Shown piece after piece: positions 31,365 through 40,492 of a DNA stretch of 64,000 nucleotides. Source of the DNA: Rhodobacteraceae bacterium M385 (lineage in GTDB: Bacteria > Pseudomonadota > Alphaproteobacteria > Rhodobacterales > Rhodobacteraceae); the NCBI GenBank assembly GCA_025141835.1, contig CP081102.1, forward strand, positions 2,294,001 through 2,358,000, in the 5' to 3' direction. Below the pieces are notes generated by a model, which did no database searches, was not told the origin of the DNA, and worked only from the letters and a program-made list of their open reading frames with translations. Position 1 is the stretch's first letter; each line of letters starts with the position of its first letter. Position numbers and translations under genes: made by a program.

Positions 31365-33026
31365 CTATCCTGCCACGCGCAGCGCAAGCGCGGGCTGCCA
31401 CGGTCCGAGGTGTAATTTTCCGTCCGGCGCGGGGCCGGTCGATCCCAGTTCTTGTCCGATCTGCACCCAGTTTCCTGCGGGCGCGTCGATGACGGCAGGC
31501 TCGCCCGAAAGGTTTACGGCAACAAAGACGGTCTCATCGCCTTGCGTCCTTGTAAAATGCAGCACGTCGCCCTGGGCCGTTACATCGGCGTGGGTGCCTT
31601 TGCTAAGGGCTTTGTGGGCATGGCGAAAGCCAATGGCGCGGCGGTAGTGGTGCAGAAGCGACCCGGGGTCTTCCTCTTGCGCGGCGACACAATGGGACAG
31701 GTGTTCATGACTGACCGGCAACCAAGGCTGCCCCGCCGAGAAGCCGCCATTTTGGTTTGAACGCTCCCATACCATCGGAGTGCGGCACCCGTCGCGGCCC
31801 TTGAACTCGGGCCAGAACTCGATCCCGTAGGGGTCTTGCAATGCCTCGAACGGGACGTCGGCCTCTGGCAGGCCCAATTCCTCGCCCTGATACAGGCACA
31901 ACGACCCGCGCAGGCACATCATTAACGTCGTTACGGCACGCGCCGCGGCAGGCGGCAAATCCCACCGTGTCGTGTGGCGCACCACATCGTGGTTGGAAAA
32001 CGCAAGGCAGGCCCACCCATCAGGAGCGGCCTCGTCGATCTTTGCCAGAACGTCCGCAAACCGCGCGGCGGTGGGGCGTTCTTTCGACAGGAATTCAAAG
32101 CTGTAGCACATGTGAACCATGTCATCGCCAGCGGTGTACTGACCCATGATCTCTAGCCCGAACTGCGCATCGCCCACTTCACCCACGGCGGTGGCGGCGG
32201 GGAATTCATCCAAGACAGCGCGGAACCGCCGCAGGAATTCTAGGTTCTCGGGCTGGTTTTTGGAGTAGAGGTGCAGCTGGTGGTTATAGGGGTTCACGCT
32301 TGGCGCAATTGAATCGTCGCGCTGATCCTTGGGCAGCGCCGGGTTCGAGCGGAGCTGCTTGTCGTGCATGTAGAAGTTGATTGTATCAAGGCGGAACCCA
32401 TCCACGCCCCGATCCAGCCAAAAGCGCACCACGTCTAGTAGCGCGTCCTGCACCGCAGGTTCGTGGAAATTCAGGTCGGGTTGCGAGACAAGGAAGTTGT
32501 GCAGGTAATACTGCTCGCGCCGCGCATCCCAATGCCAGGCAGAGCCGCCAAAGATCGACAGCCAGTTATTGGGGGGCGTGCCATCTTCGTTTGGGTCCGC
32601 CCAGACGTACCAATTGGCGCGGTCGTTGTCGCGGCTCGCACGGCTTTGCGCAAACCAAGGATGCGCGTCCGAAGTGTGCGACAGCACCAGATCAATCATC
32701 ACCTTCAGGCCAAGGCTGTGGGCGGTTTCGATCAGGACATCAAAATCCGAGAGCGATCCGAACATCGGGTCCACATCGCAGTAGTCACTGACATCATAGC
32801 CAAAATCCTTCATCGGAGAGGTGAAGAAAGGGCTGATCCAGATCGCATCCACCCCAAGGGACTGGATGTGCGACAGACGTTGGGTGATCCCGTTAAGGTC
32901 ACCGATCCCGTCGCCATTGCTGTCTTGATAGCTGCGTGGATAGATCTGATAGATCACCGCCCCGCGCCACCAATCGGCGTCAGGTGCAAGGATTTGTTCA
33001 GGGTGCAAGGCTTGAATAGCGGACAT
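31365..33026 (-). CDS. aglA: Alpha-glucosidase, GH13 family
   Basis: 553-residue cytoplasmic GH13 enzyme splitting imported alpha-glucosides (maltose, sucrose, trehalose type) to glucose. Conserved regions are WWRGAVIYQIYPRSYQDSNGDG, DLVLSHTSDAHPWF, GFRLDTINFYMHD (nucleophile Asp), AVGEVGD (acid/base Glu) and FSNHDVVRHTTRW. No signal peptide. The ATG at 33026 is used; a TTG two codons upstream is possible. It lies between the permease and ATPase genes, the standard agl order. Confidence 0.93.
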   Translation of the reverse strand: MSAIQALHPEQILAPDADWWRGAVIYQIYPRSYQDSNGDGIGDLNGITQRLSHIQSLGVDAIWISPFFTSPMKDFGYDVSDYCDVDPMFGSLSDFDVLIETAHSLGLKVMIDLVLSHTSDAHPWFAQSRASRDNDRANWYVWADPNEDGTPPNNWLSIFGGSAWHWDARREQYYLHNFLVSQPDLNFHEPAVQDALLDVVRFWLDRGVDGFRLDTINFYMHDKQLRSNPALPKDQRDDSIAPSVNPYNHQLHLYSKNQPENLEFLRRFRAVLDEFPAATAVGEVGDAQFGLEIMGQYTAGDDMVHMCYSFEFLSKERPTAARFADVLAKIDEAAPDGWACLAFSNHDVVRHTTRWDLPPAAARAVTTLMMCLRGSLCLYQGEELGLPEADVPFEALQDPYGIEFWPEFKGRDGCRTPMVWERSNQNGGFSAGQPWLPVSHEHLSHCVAAQEEDPGSLLHHYRRAIGFRHAHKALSKGTHADVTAQGDVLHFTRTQGDETVFVAVNLSGEPAVIDAPAGNWVQIGQELGSTGPAPDGKLHLGPWQPALALRVAG

Positions 33027-33051
33027 TGGCAAGAACTCTGCGCTAGAGGGT

Positions 33052-34272
33052 TTACTTCACGGACCCGGCCAGAAGGCCACGCACGAGATAGCGTTGCATG
33101 GAGAAGAAGACGACGAGCGGGATCGCGATGGAAACAAAAGCCGCCGTCGCAAGGATGCCCCAATCGCCACCGCGAGACCCCAGAAGGTCATCGGCGATTT
33201 TGACGGTCATCACCTGCGCGTCCCCGGTGGAGGGCAAGAACACTTTGGCGACCAGAAGGTCGTTCCACGTCCACAGGAACTGGAAGATCGCGAAACTGGC
33301 CAGCGCCGGGAATGAGAGCGGCAGAATGATCTTGGTGAAGATCTGGAAATCCGTGGCCCCATCGACCTTGGCGGACTCGATGATATCGCGGGGTAGACCG
33401 ACCATGTAGTTGCGCAACAGATAGACTGCCAGCGGCAAGCCAAAGCCCGTGTGGGCCAGCCATATCCCCAGGAAAGATTGCCCAATCCCGATCTGGTTAT
33501 GCAGGTTCAGCAGCGGCACCAGCGCCAATTGCAACGGCACCACAAGCAGACCTACGACGCAGGCAATTAAGAACCCACGCCCCGGGAAATCCATCCACGC
33601 CAACGCATATGCCGCGAAAGCTGCAATCAGGATCGGAATGATCGTGGCGGGGATGGTGACGGTCAATGTGTTGATAAAGTTGCGGAAAATACCCGTCTCT
33701 TCAAATAACAGCTCACCAAAGGTGGCGCCCGAAGCAATCTCTTGCGCGCGTTCTTCCTCATCCAAGCCGGTCAGGACCTCGGCGTAGTTGCTCATAGTGA
33801 AATCGGGGGGCGTTTCGGCAAGGAAGTAGAGCCTGGGGCCCGCGTCATCAATCGGCTCGGGCGAGGTGTAGACGTACCCGCCATCGGCATTCACCACAAC
33901 CGTCCCGCCATCGCGGTTCTCAACGGTTTCGCCAGCGGCAAAGGCCCCCGGCTCTCGGCCCCGGAGACCAAAAGCGGCAATGGAGTTTGCCCCTGAGGCG
34001 AACTGATCGCGTACTTCACCGGTCTCGAAGATATTGCCTTGGGCCACGAAAAGATCACCGTCGCGGGTCGGCGCATCGTCGGCGCGGGTTCGGTAGCTGA
34101 GTTCCACCGAGAAAGGCGCCTCCCACCAGCCCGAGGCGCTGATCTGGTCGCGGTCCCGGAAAGAGGACACGAATAGACCCACCGTCGGGATCAACCACAA
34201 CAATACGATGATGAACACAGCCACATTGGTCACAATGGAAAGGCCGGATTTCTGTCCTGCGATGTTATCCAT
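33052..34272 (-). CDS. aglG: Alpha-glucoside ABC transporter permease AglG
   Basis: 406-residue inner-membrane permease of the MalG family. One helix near residues 13-35 (VTNVAVFIIVLLWLIPTVGLFV) is followed by a periplasmic insertion of about 150 residues, as in AglG and unlike typical MalG, and then about five helices. The EAA loop PRDIIESAKVDGATDFQIF contacts the ATPase. It overlaps no neighbour, and aglA follows 25 nt downstream. Confidence 0.9.
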   Translation of the reverse strand: MDNIAGQKSGLSIVTNVAVFIIVLLWLIPTVGLFVSSFRDRDQISASGWWEAPFSVELSYRTRADDAPTRDGDLFVAQGNIFETGEVRDQFASGANSIAAFGLRGREPGAFAAGETVENRDGGTVVVNADGGYVYTSPEPIDDAGPRLYFLAETPPDFTMSNYAEVLTGLDEEERAQEIASGATFGELLFEETGIFRNFINTLTVTIPATIIPILIAAFAAYALAWMDFPGRGFLIACVVGLLVVPLQLALVPLLNLHNQIGIGQSFLGIWLAHTGFGLPLAVYLLRNYMVGLPRDIIESAKVDGATDFQIFTKIILPLSFPALASFAIFQFLWTWNDLLVAKVFLPSTGDAQVMTVKIADDLLGSRGGDWGILATAAFVSIAIPLVVFFSMQRYLVRGLLAGSVK

Positions 34273-34299
34273 TGATTTCGCTCCTCACGTCACGGGCCA

Positions 34300-35283
34300 T
34301 TAGCGCATCTCCTTGCGGGCTTGCACGATGTTCCAGATCATCACTGGCAAGACGACCAGCATGATGACGAAGGCCACCGCCGTCGCCTGCCCGTCATCGC
34401 GGAACATGAAATCCATCATGAAAGACGGCAGAATTTCGGTGCCATAGTTGCCCCCAGTCATCGTGTAGACGATGTCGAAGACCTTCAGCACGAGGATGGT
34501 GATCGTGGTCCAGACCACGACAATCGTGCCGATAATCTGCGGCACTTTGATCTTGAAGAAGACCTGGAATGGGTTGGCGCCATCGATGATCGCGGCCTCG
34601 ATCGTTTCTTCAGGCACGCCACGCAGGGCTGCGGACAGGATCACCATAGAAAAGCCGGTTTGAATCCAAATCAGGATCACCATTAGCAGGAAGTTATTCC
34701 AGAACGGGATTTGCAAAGGGTCCAACGCCTCGCCGCCGAAGCTGGCGCGAATGGCGTTGATGATGCCCAGATCGGGGTCTTGGGCGTAGACAAATTTCCA
34801 GATCAAGGACGCGCCCACAAAGGAAATCGCCATCGGCATGAAGATGATCGACTTGGCGATATTGCCCCACTTCAAGCGGTCGGTGAGTTGCGCGATCAGC
34901 AGCCCCATAAACGTGGTGACAGCAGGCACGACCAAGGCCCAAAGGATGTTATTCAGGAAGGCTTGGCGGAAATCTGGGTTGTTAAACAAGCGGATATAGT
35001 TGCCCGCCCCCACGAACTCATCGCCCGAGCGGTCGTACATGGACCGGATGAAAGAGCCGACTACCGGATAGACAAGGTAAAGGCCCAAGGCGAAGACAGC
35101 GGGAAACAGGAACACCCAAGGGCGGACGATATTGGCGCGGTTGATGTTGCGCCCGGCGTTTGGCCCACGGGCTGGAAACAGCACTTTGTCGAGGAACAAG
35201 TTAGCGGCGTAGAAATAGCCAACGCAGCCACCGACGCCGATGATGATCGTGATGATGCCTTGAAGAATTGGCGGCATGCCCAT
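34300..35283 (-). CDS. aglF: Alpha-glucoside ABC transporter permease AglF
   Basis: 327-residue inner-membrane permease of the MalF type with an N-terminal helix (ILQGIITIIIGVGGCVGYFYAA), a cytoplasmic basic linker, then about six helices. The EAA loop is PEETIEAAIIDGANPFQVFF. A GGGGAGGG site precedes the ATG at 35283. It follows aglE after a hairpin-bearing spacer and precedes aglG. Confidence 0.9.
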   Translation of the reverse strand: MGMPPILQGIITIIIGVGGCVGYFYAANLFLDKVLFPARGPNAGRNINRANIVRPWVFLFPAVFALGLYLVYPVVGSFIRSMYDRSGDEFVGAGNYIRLFNNPDFRQAFLNNILWALVVPAVTTFMGLLIAQLTDRLKWGNIAKSIIFMPMAISFVGASLIWKFVYAQDPDLGIINAIRASFGGEALDPLQIPFWNNFLLMVILIWIQTGFSMVILSAALRGVPEETIEAAIIDGANPFQVFFKIKVPQIIGTIVVVWTTITILVLKVFDIVYTMTGGNYGTEILPSFMMDFMFRDDGQATAVAFVIMLVVLPVMIWNIVQARKEMR

Positions 35284-35336
35284 GCCCTCCCCCTGTGCCT
35301 GGATCGGCCAACTGCCCCCGAAAGCGCTGCCAAGCC

Positions 35337-35392
35337 GTAGACCGGACCTTGGCCCGGAGCCCGGCCCCGCCGATGTGTATCGCGGGGCCGGG
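35337..35392. repeat. Intercistronic stem-loop and REP-like unit between aglE and aglF
   Basis: An 11-bp perfect stem, CCCGGCCCCGC / GCGGGGCCGGG (35360-35370 with 35382-35392), follows the aglE stop on the minus strand. Such stems often protect the 3' end of a binding-protein message and lower permease expression. Next to it, GTAGACCGG (from 35337) matches the REP-like units at 23706 and 63267. Confidence 0.7.
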
Positions 35393-35413
35393 AAATTTTG
35401 TTAGGTCAGCGAC

Positions 35414-36763
35414 TTACTGGATCTCTGCCCAACGGTCCTGAATGCGGCCCGCAACTGATGCTGCGTCTTCGCCGCCCACATAGTCAACCATGCCGGACCA
35501 GAAGATGCCCTGACCGATCTCGGACGGCATCAGGTCGGATGCGTCGAAACGGAAGGTCGTGGCGCCCAGAAGGATGTCGTTCATCTGACGCAGCGTGTCC
35601 GAAGCGAACAGCTCGCTGTTGACGCCGGTGTGCGGTGTCAGGAAGCCAGATTGCGCCATCCAGATTTCGTGGCTGATCTCGGTCTGCAAGAACGCCATGA
35701 ACGCTTGTGCCGCGTCGCTGTCTTGGGTGATGCCGAACAACGTACCTGCGCCCAGAACTGGGGAACCCAGATCTTCGCTTTCATAGGCCGGGAAGTAGAA
35801 GAAATCGCTGTCCGCGTCTTCTGGGAAGAACGTCGGGATGAACGACGCCTGACGGTGCATGTAGCATTCTGCCGGGAAGGTGAAGAGGCCAAGGGGGCTT
35901 TCGCGGAAGTCCGTGGAAGCAACGGCTTCAACGCCACCGTTCACATAGTCGCCGTTGCGGGCGAACGTGCCGAAGGTCTCGATCGCGTTAACCACTTCTG
36001 GGGAGTTGAACGGCATCTCGTTCGACACCCAGGCGTCATAAACGTCTGGCGATTGCGTGCGCAGCATCAGGTCTTCGACCCAATCAGTTGCTGGCCAACC
36101 CGTAGCGCCACCGGAACCCAGACCGATGCACCAGGGGGTTTCGCCGTCGGCCACGATCTGGTCGTTCAACGCCAGCAGTTCTTCCATGGTTTCTGGAACG
36201 TCGTAGCCCGCTTCCTCAAACGCTTCTGGCGAATACCAGACTAGCGATTTCAGATCGACTTTATAGAAGAAGCCATAAAGCCCCTCTTCGCCGTCAGCGC
36301 CGGCGGCGGTGCCAAGGGACACCCAGCTATCGCCCGCAGCATAGTTGGCGCGGATCCAATCGGCGGTTTCAGCCGACAGAGGTGTCAGTGCGCCACGCGC
36401 GGCGAGGTCCGTCATCAAGCCGGGCTGAGGGAAAACAGCGATGTTTGGCGCCGAACCCGCTTGCGTTGCAATCACGATGTCCTGCTCGAAGTTGTCAGAA
36501 CCGGAATACTGTACGGTCGCGCCGGTCGCGCTTTCGAAGTAATCAATAACGGAGTTAACCAGTTCCGCATCCGCGCCGGTCCAAGGCCCGGTGATCGTCA
36601 GCTCTTGGCCAGACAGATCGAACGCATCCGCATAGGCGGTGTAGCTATCCCAGTTGAAAGCGCCCTCGCCCACGGGGAAGACATGCTCGACATGGCCATC
36701 AGCCAGCGCACCTGTCGCGGAAATCGCCAGCGCGGCGGCGCTGGCCAAATAAAACTTCTTCAT
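35414..36763 (-). CDS. aglE: Alpha-glucoside ABC transporter substrate-binding protein AglE
   Basis: 449-residue periplasmic solute-binding protein with signal peptide MKKFYLASAAALAISATGALA. The mature part is a cluster-B (MalE-type) fold: LSGQELTITGPWTGADAELVN, AVFPQPGLMTDLAARG, WYSPEAFEEAGYDVPETMEELL, GLGSGGATGWPATDWVEDLML. It is the first gene of the agl operon. A CCAAAGCGCTTTGG palindrome lies 88 bp upstream. Preference within alpha-glucosides cannot be told. Confidence 0.92.
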   Translation of the reverse strand: MKKFYLASAAALAISATGALADGHVEHVFPVGEGAFNWDSYTAYADAFDLSGQELTITGPWTGADAELVNSVIDYFESATGATVQYSGSDNFEQDIVIATQAGSAPNIAVFPQPGLMTDLAARGALTPLSAETADWIRANYAAGDSWVSLGTAAGADGEEGLYGFFYKVDLKSLVWYSPEAFEEAGYDVPETMEELLALNDQIVADGETPWCIGLGSGGATGWPATDWVEDLMLRTQSPDVYDAWVSNEMPFNSPEVVNAIETFGTFARNGDYVNGGVEAVASTDFRESPLGLFTFPAECYMHRQASFIPTFFPEDADSDFFYFPAYESEDLGSPVLGAGTLFGITQDSDAAQAFMAFLQTEISHEIWMAQSGFLTPHTGVNSELFASDTLRQMNDILLGATTFRFDASDLMPSEIGQGIFWSGMVDYVGGEDAASVAGRIQDRWAEIQ

Positions 36764-36850
36764 TAGGTGACCTCCCAGTCAGTTTACCGTGCGCCCGAAT
36801 GATAGCTCAAGCTCCGGCAGTCCATTATCTCCAAGTCCATCGCGCAATTC

Positions 36851-36864
36851 CCAAAGCGCTTTGG
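36851..36864. promoter_or_regulatory. LacI-family operator in the aglE / LacI spacer, site 1
   Basis: Perfect 14-bp palindrome CCAAAGCGCTTTGG between divergent aglE and the LacI-family gene. The form with a central CG is typical of this regulator family, so it is probably bound by the adjacent gene product. Confidence 0.8.
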
Positions 36865-37014
36865 ATCGCCCGCAACCTTGCGTATTATTTTAACCGAGTC
36901 AACGAGTCTCTTTGTTTCTTGATGAAATAGCATCTTTTCAAGCAAAGCGCCAAGGCAACGCCGGAAATTCACCCTTTGACAGACCCGGCAAGCTTTCATA
37001 GCCTCCCCACAATT

Positions 37015-37027
37015 CGAAGCGCTTTGG
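37015..37027. promoter_or_regulatory. LacI-family operator, site 2 (imperfect)
   Basis: CGAAGCGCTTTGG shares the AAGCGCTTTGG half with site 1 at 36851 and lies 13 bp before the regulator ATG, consistent with autoregulation. Confidence 0.65.
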
Positions 37028-37040
37028 AAGCCGCCCCGCA

Positions 37041-38075
37041 ATGAACCTCAAGCAATTGTCCGAGCAACTCGGACTTAGTCAAACAACTGTCAGCCGAGCT
37101 TTGAACGGCTACCCGGAGGTTCGGGAAGCTACGCGCCAGCGCGTGCAAGCTGCTGCAAAGGCTGCGAATTATTCGCCCAACTCGCGGGCGCGGAAATTGG
37201 CAACAGGGCGATCTATGGCGATTGGCCATGTGCTGCCGTTGTCCGGGCGAGAGGAATTGGTGAACCCGATTTTCGCCGACTTCATCACCGGTGTAGGCGA
37301 AGTCTATGCTCGCGAAGGGTACGATCTTCTGCTCTCCATGGTGCCCGTCGATGGGGTCGAGGCCGCCTACCGCCAGATGGCGGCCAACGCGTCGGTGGAT
37401 GGCGTGATGGTGCAGGCCCCTACCCTACATGATCCGCGAATCTCCTTGTTGCAGGAACTTGGTTTGCCCTTTGTGGTCCACGGGCGCACTGCCGCGGCGG
37501 AAAGCTATAGCTGGCTGGATGTGGCCAACGTCCGCGCCTTTCGCCGGGCGACGGAATTGCTGTTGGACCTTGGGCATCGGCGGATTTGCCTCTTGAACGG
37601 CCAGGAAACCCTCGATTTCGCATTGCGCCGCCGCCGGGGCTTTGAAGAAGCCATGGCCGAGCGCGGCGTGCCCGTGAACCCTGATTTCATGCGGGCCGAC
37701 GCCATGACCGAGCAATATGGCTACCGCACCGCCAGCGCGCTTCTGGACCGCGATGATGCGCCGACCGCCTTTATCGTGTCGTCCATGATCCCTGCCGTCG
37801 GCGTGCGCCGTGCGGCCGGAGAACGGGGACTGCGGACCGGGCGCGATATCTCCATCATCTGCCACGATGATGTGCTGAGCTATATGGATAACGATGGAAT
37901 CAACGCCCCCAAAGGCCCCGCGTTTACCGCCACGCGGTCCTCGATCCGCGACGCCGGAGAGCGCTGCGCGGAAATCCTGCTCTCCCTCATTGATGATCCC
38001 AGCCAGCCACCTGTCCAGGAGCTTTGGGAAACCGACCTGACCCTTGGGCGCTCCACCGGACCTGCTCCAAGTTAA
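37041..38075 (+). CDS. aglR: LacI-family transcriptional regulator (AglR-like)
   Basis: 344-residue repressor. The N-terminal helix-turn-helix is MNLKQLSEQLGLSQTTVSRALNGYPEV with the hinge NSRARKLATG, followed by a periplasmic-binding-like sensor (IGHVLPLSGREELVNPIFADF, LGHRRICLLNG, GRDISIICHDDV). It is divergent from aglE and upstream of a beta-glucosidase and glucokinase, so it most likely controls alpha-glucoside uptake through the two palindromes beside it. The symbol is inferred from context. Confidence 0.88.
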   Translation: MNLKQLSEQLGLSQTTVSRALNGYPEVREATRQRVQAAAKAANYSPNSRARKLATGRSMAIGHVLPLSGREELVNPIFADFITGVGEVYAREGYDLLLSMVPVDGVEAAYRQMAANASVDGVMVQAPTLHDPRISLLQELGLPFVVHGRTAAAESYSWLDVANVRAFRRATELLLDLGHRRICLLNGQETLDFALRRRRGFEEAMAERGVPVNPDFMRADAMTEQYGYRTASALLDRDDAPTAFIVSSMIPAVGVRRAAGERGLRTGRDISIICHDDVLSYMDNDGINAPKGPAFTATRSSIRDAGERCAEILLSLIDDPSQPPVQELWETDLTLGRSTGPAPS

Positions 38076-38093
38076 CGCCGTTAAGGATTTACC

Positions 38094-39395
38094 ATGAACT
38101 TCACACGCGCCGATTTCCCCGAGGGTTTTCGCTTCGGGGTCGCAACCTCTGCCTATCAAATCGAGGGACACGCCCATGGCGGGGCGGGCCAGACCCATTG
38201 GGACAGTTTCGCCGCCACCCCGGGCAATGTTGTCCGGTTCGAGAACGGCGATTTGGCTTGTGACCATTACAACCGCATGGATGAAGACCTTGATCTTATT
38301 CGCGATCTTGGGGCGGATGTGTATCGCTTCTCGACCTCTTGGGCGCGGGTCATACCCGAGGTTCGCGGCACGCCGAATGCCGAAGGGTTGGACTACTACG
38401 ACCGCCTTGTGGACGGCCTGCTGGAACGGGGCATTAACCCCGCTGTGACGCTCTATCATTGGGAATTGCCCCAAGCGCTTGCTGATCTGGGGGGGTGGCG
38501 CAACGCCGATATGCCCAATTGGTTCGCCGAATACACCGAGGTCATCATGGGGCGTATCGGCGACCGTACTTGGTCCGCCGCCCCGATTAACGAGCCTTGG
38601 TGCGTCGGTTGGCTATCGCATTTTGAGGGCCACCACGCCCCCGGTCTGCGCGATATCCGCGCCACCGCCCGCGCGATGCATCATGTCTTGCTGAGCCATG
38701 GACGCGCGACACAGGTGATGAAAGGTTTGGGCGTGTCGAATCTGGGGGCGGTGTGCAACTTTGAATGGTCCACGCCCGCCACCGACAGCCCTGCCGATGT
38801 GGCCGCCGCGCGCCGCTATGATGCGATTTACAACCGCTTTTTCTTGGGCGGCCTGTTCAAGGGCGAATATCCCGCCGACGTGCTGGAGGGGCTGGAACCC
38901 CACCTGCCCCAAGGCTGGCAAGACGATTTCGCCACCATCCAATCCCCCCTCGATTGGGTTGGCCTTAACTATTACACCCGCAAGCGCATCTCGGCCACGG
39001 ATGAACCCTGGCCCGCCTATGCCTACGAGCCAGCCGAAGGCCCGCTGACCGATATGGGATGGGAGATCTACCCCCAAGGTCTGCAAGATTTCCTGACCCG
39101 CACGGCCCGCGAATACACCGGCGATTTGCCGATCTATGTGACCGAAAACGGCATGGCTTCGGCAACCGATCCAGACCCGGACCGGATCGCGTTTTTGACC
39201 GATCATTTGACCGCGACCCGCGCCGCCATCGCCGAGGGCGCGCCCGTGGCTGGCTATTATGTGTGGTCGTTAATGGACAATTATGAATGGGCACTGGGCT
39301 ACGAGAAACGCTTTGGCCTTGTCCATGTTGATTTTGACACCTTGGCACGGACGCCCAAAGCGTCCTATCACGCTTTGGCAAACTGGTGGCGCTAA
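38094..39395 (+). CDS. GH1 beta-glucosidase
   Basis: 433-residue cytoplasmic TIM-barrel enzyme. The acid/base glutamate lies in TWSAAPINEPWCVGW and the nucleophile in LPIYVTENGMA. The start FPEGFRFGVATSAYQIEGHAHGGAG and the substrate loop YYVWSLMDNYEWALGYEKRFGLVHVDF are standard GH1. It releases glucose from beta-glucosides. It begins 18 nt after the LacI gene stop and precedes glk, so the three are probably one transcript. Confidence 0.95.
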   Translation: MNFTRADFPEGFRFGVATSAYQIEGHAHGGAGQTHWDSFAATPGNVVRFENGDLACDHYNRMDEDLDLIRDLGADVYRFSTSWARVIPEVRGTPNAEGLDYYDRLVDGLLERGINPAVTLYHWELPQALADLGGWRNADMPNWFAEYTEVIMGRIGDRTWSAAPINEPWCVGWLSHFEGHHAPGLRDIRATARAMHHVLLSHGRATQVMKGLGVSNLGAVCNFEWSTPATDSPADVAAARRYDAIYNRFFLGGLFKGEYPADVLEGLEPHLPQGWQDDFATIQSPLDWVGLNYYTRKRISATDEPWPAYAYEPAEGPLTDMGWEIYPQGLQDFLTRTAREYTGDLPIYVTENGMASATDPDPDRIAFLTDHLTATRAAIAEGAPVAGYYVWSLMDNYEWALGYEKRFGLVHVDFDTLARTPKASYHALANWWR

Positions 39396-39479
39396 CAGGA
39401 AATGAGCAGCTAAGAGGTGGCGCGTGCCGCCTTCGGCTGGCACAGTGGCCGCGCTAACCGCGTGTTAAGGAAAAGAATT

Positions 39480-40427
39480 ATGGTTCCCGCAACCCTTTCG
39501 CTGGTGGCCGATATCGGCGGCACCAACACCCGCGTCGCTTTGGCCAATGCCGCCACCGTGCGCGTCGATAGCGTGCGCCGATACCGGAACGCCGAATTCG
39601 ACGGTATCGGCTCTGTCATCGCGCGGTATCTGACCGATAGCGGCCAAGATGCGGCAGGGATTTCAGGGGTTTGCGTCGCGATGGCGGGACCTGTGCATGA
39701 CGGCGTGGGCACGCTGACCAACCTTGATTGGCGCATCGACAAGGCCGTGCTGGCCGAAGTGTTAAGCGCCGAGCGTGTGGCAGTTCTGAACGACTTGCAA
39801 GCCCAGGGCCATGCCATCGGGAACATCGCGGCGGGCGATCTGGAAGAGGTGCTACCGCAACCGCAAGTGCCTGAAACAGCTGCGAAATTGGTGATCGGCC
39901 TGGGAACTGGCTTCAACGCTTGCCCCGTGTTTGACACCAACGCGGGCCGCTTTGTGCCCCCATCGGAGGCGGGGCACGTGAGCCTGCCCACATCTATTGC
40001 CGAGCTGCATCCGCTTCTAGAGAAACTGAAGGATTCCGGCGGCTACCCGTCGGTGGAAGAGGTGCTGTCAGGCCGAGGCGTGAGCCACCTTCACGCGGCG
40101 CTACACGAGGAAACCATTGATCCCGCAGACATTTTGGCCCGCATCGGCGAAGGTGAGGCCTTGGCCTGCGACACCGGCGCGTTGTTTGTGAAGGTCTTGG
40201 GCGACGTTGCGGGCAACCTCGTGCTGTCGCATCTGCCCTTTGGCGGCGTATTCCTTGTGGGCGGCGTGACCCGCGCCTTCGCGCCCTATCTAGAACAATT
40301 CGATTTCGTGGGCGCGTTCCGGTCCAAAGGGCGATTCTCTGGTTTCATGGAACAGTTCGGCGTGTCGGTTGTCAGCGATGACTATGCCGCCTTGACGGGC
40401 TGTGCGAGCCACCTGTCACGGGCCTGA
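39480..40427 (+). CDS. glk: Glucokinase (ROK-unrelated, Glk type)
   Basis: 315-residue ATP-dependent hexokinase-fold enzyme making glucose 6-phosphate. Motifs are SLVADIGGTNTRVALA, AVLNDLQAQGHAI, IGLGTGFNACPVF and SEAGHVSLPTS. The catalytic Asp lies in VLNDLQ. The ATG at 39480 follows an AAGGA site. The frame open from 39417 is not needed. It supplies Zwf and sits at the junction with the Smo-like cluster, whose product would also be glucose. Confidence 0.93.
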   Translation: MVPATLSLVADIGGTNTRVALANAATVRVDSVRRYRNAEFDGIGSVIARYLTDSGQDAAGISGVCVAMAGPVHDGVGTLTNLDWRIDKAVLAEVLSAERVAVLNDLQAQGHAIGNIAAGDLEEVLPQPQVPETAAKLVIGLGTGFNACPVFDTNAGRFVPPSEAGHVSLPTSIAELHPLLEKLKDSGGYPSVEEVLSGRGVSHLHAALHEETIDPADILARIGEGEALACDTGALFVKVLGDVAGNLVLSHLPFGGVFLVGGVTRAFAPYLEQFDFVGAFRSKGRFSGFMEQFGVSVVSDDYAALTGCASHLSRA

Positions 40428-40441
40428 GACGCCCCGCTTCA

Positions 40442-40483
40442 AACGGCTCCGCCGGCCCGGCCCCTTGATGGGGCCAAGCCGTT
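40442..40483. terminator. Bidirectional terminator between glk and the AKR gene
   Basis: Nested stem: outer AACGGCT / AGCCGTT and inner GGCCCC-TTGAT-GGGGCC. It fills most of the 65-bp gap between these convergent genes. Confidence 0.8.
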
Positions 40484-40492
40484 CTCGCCGCG

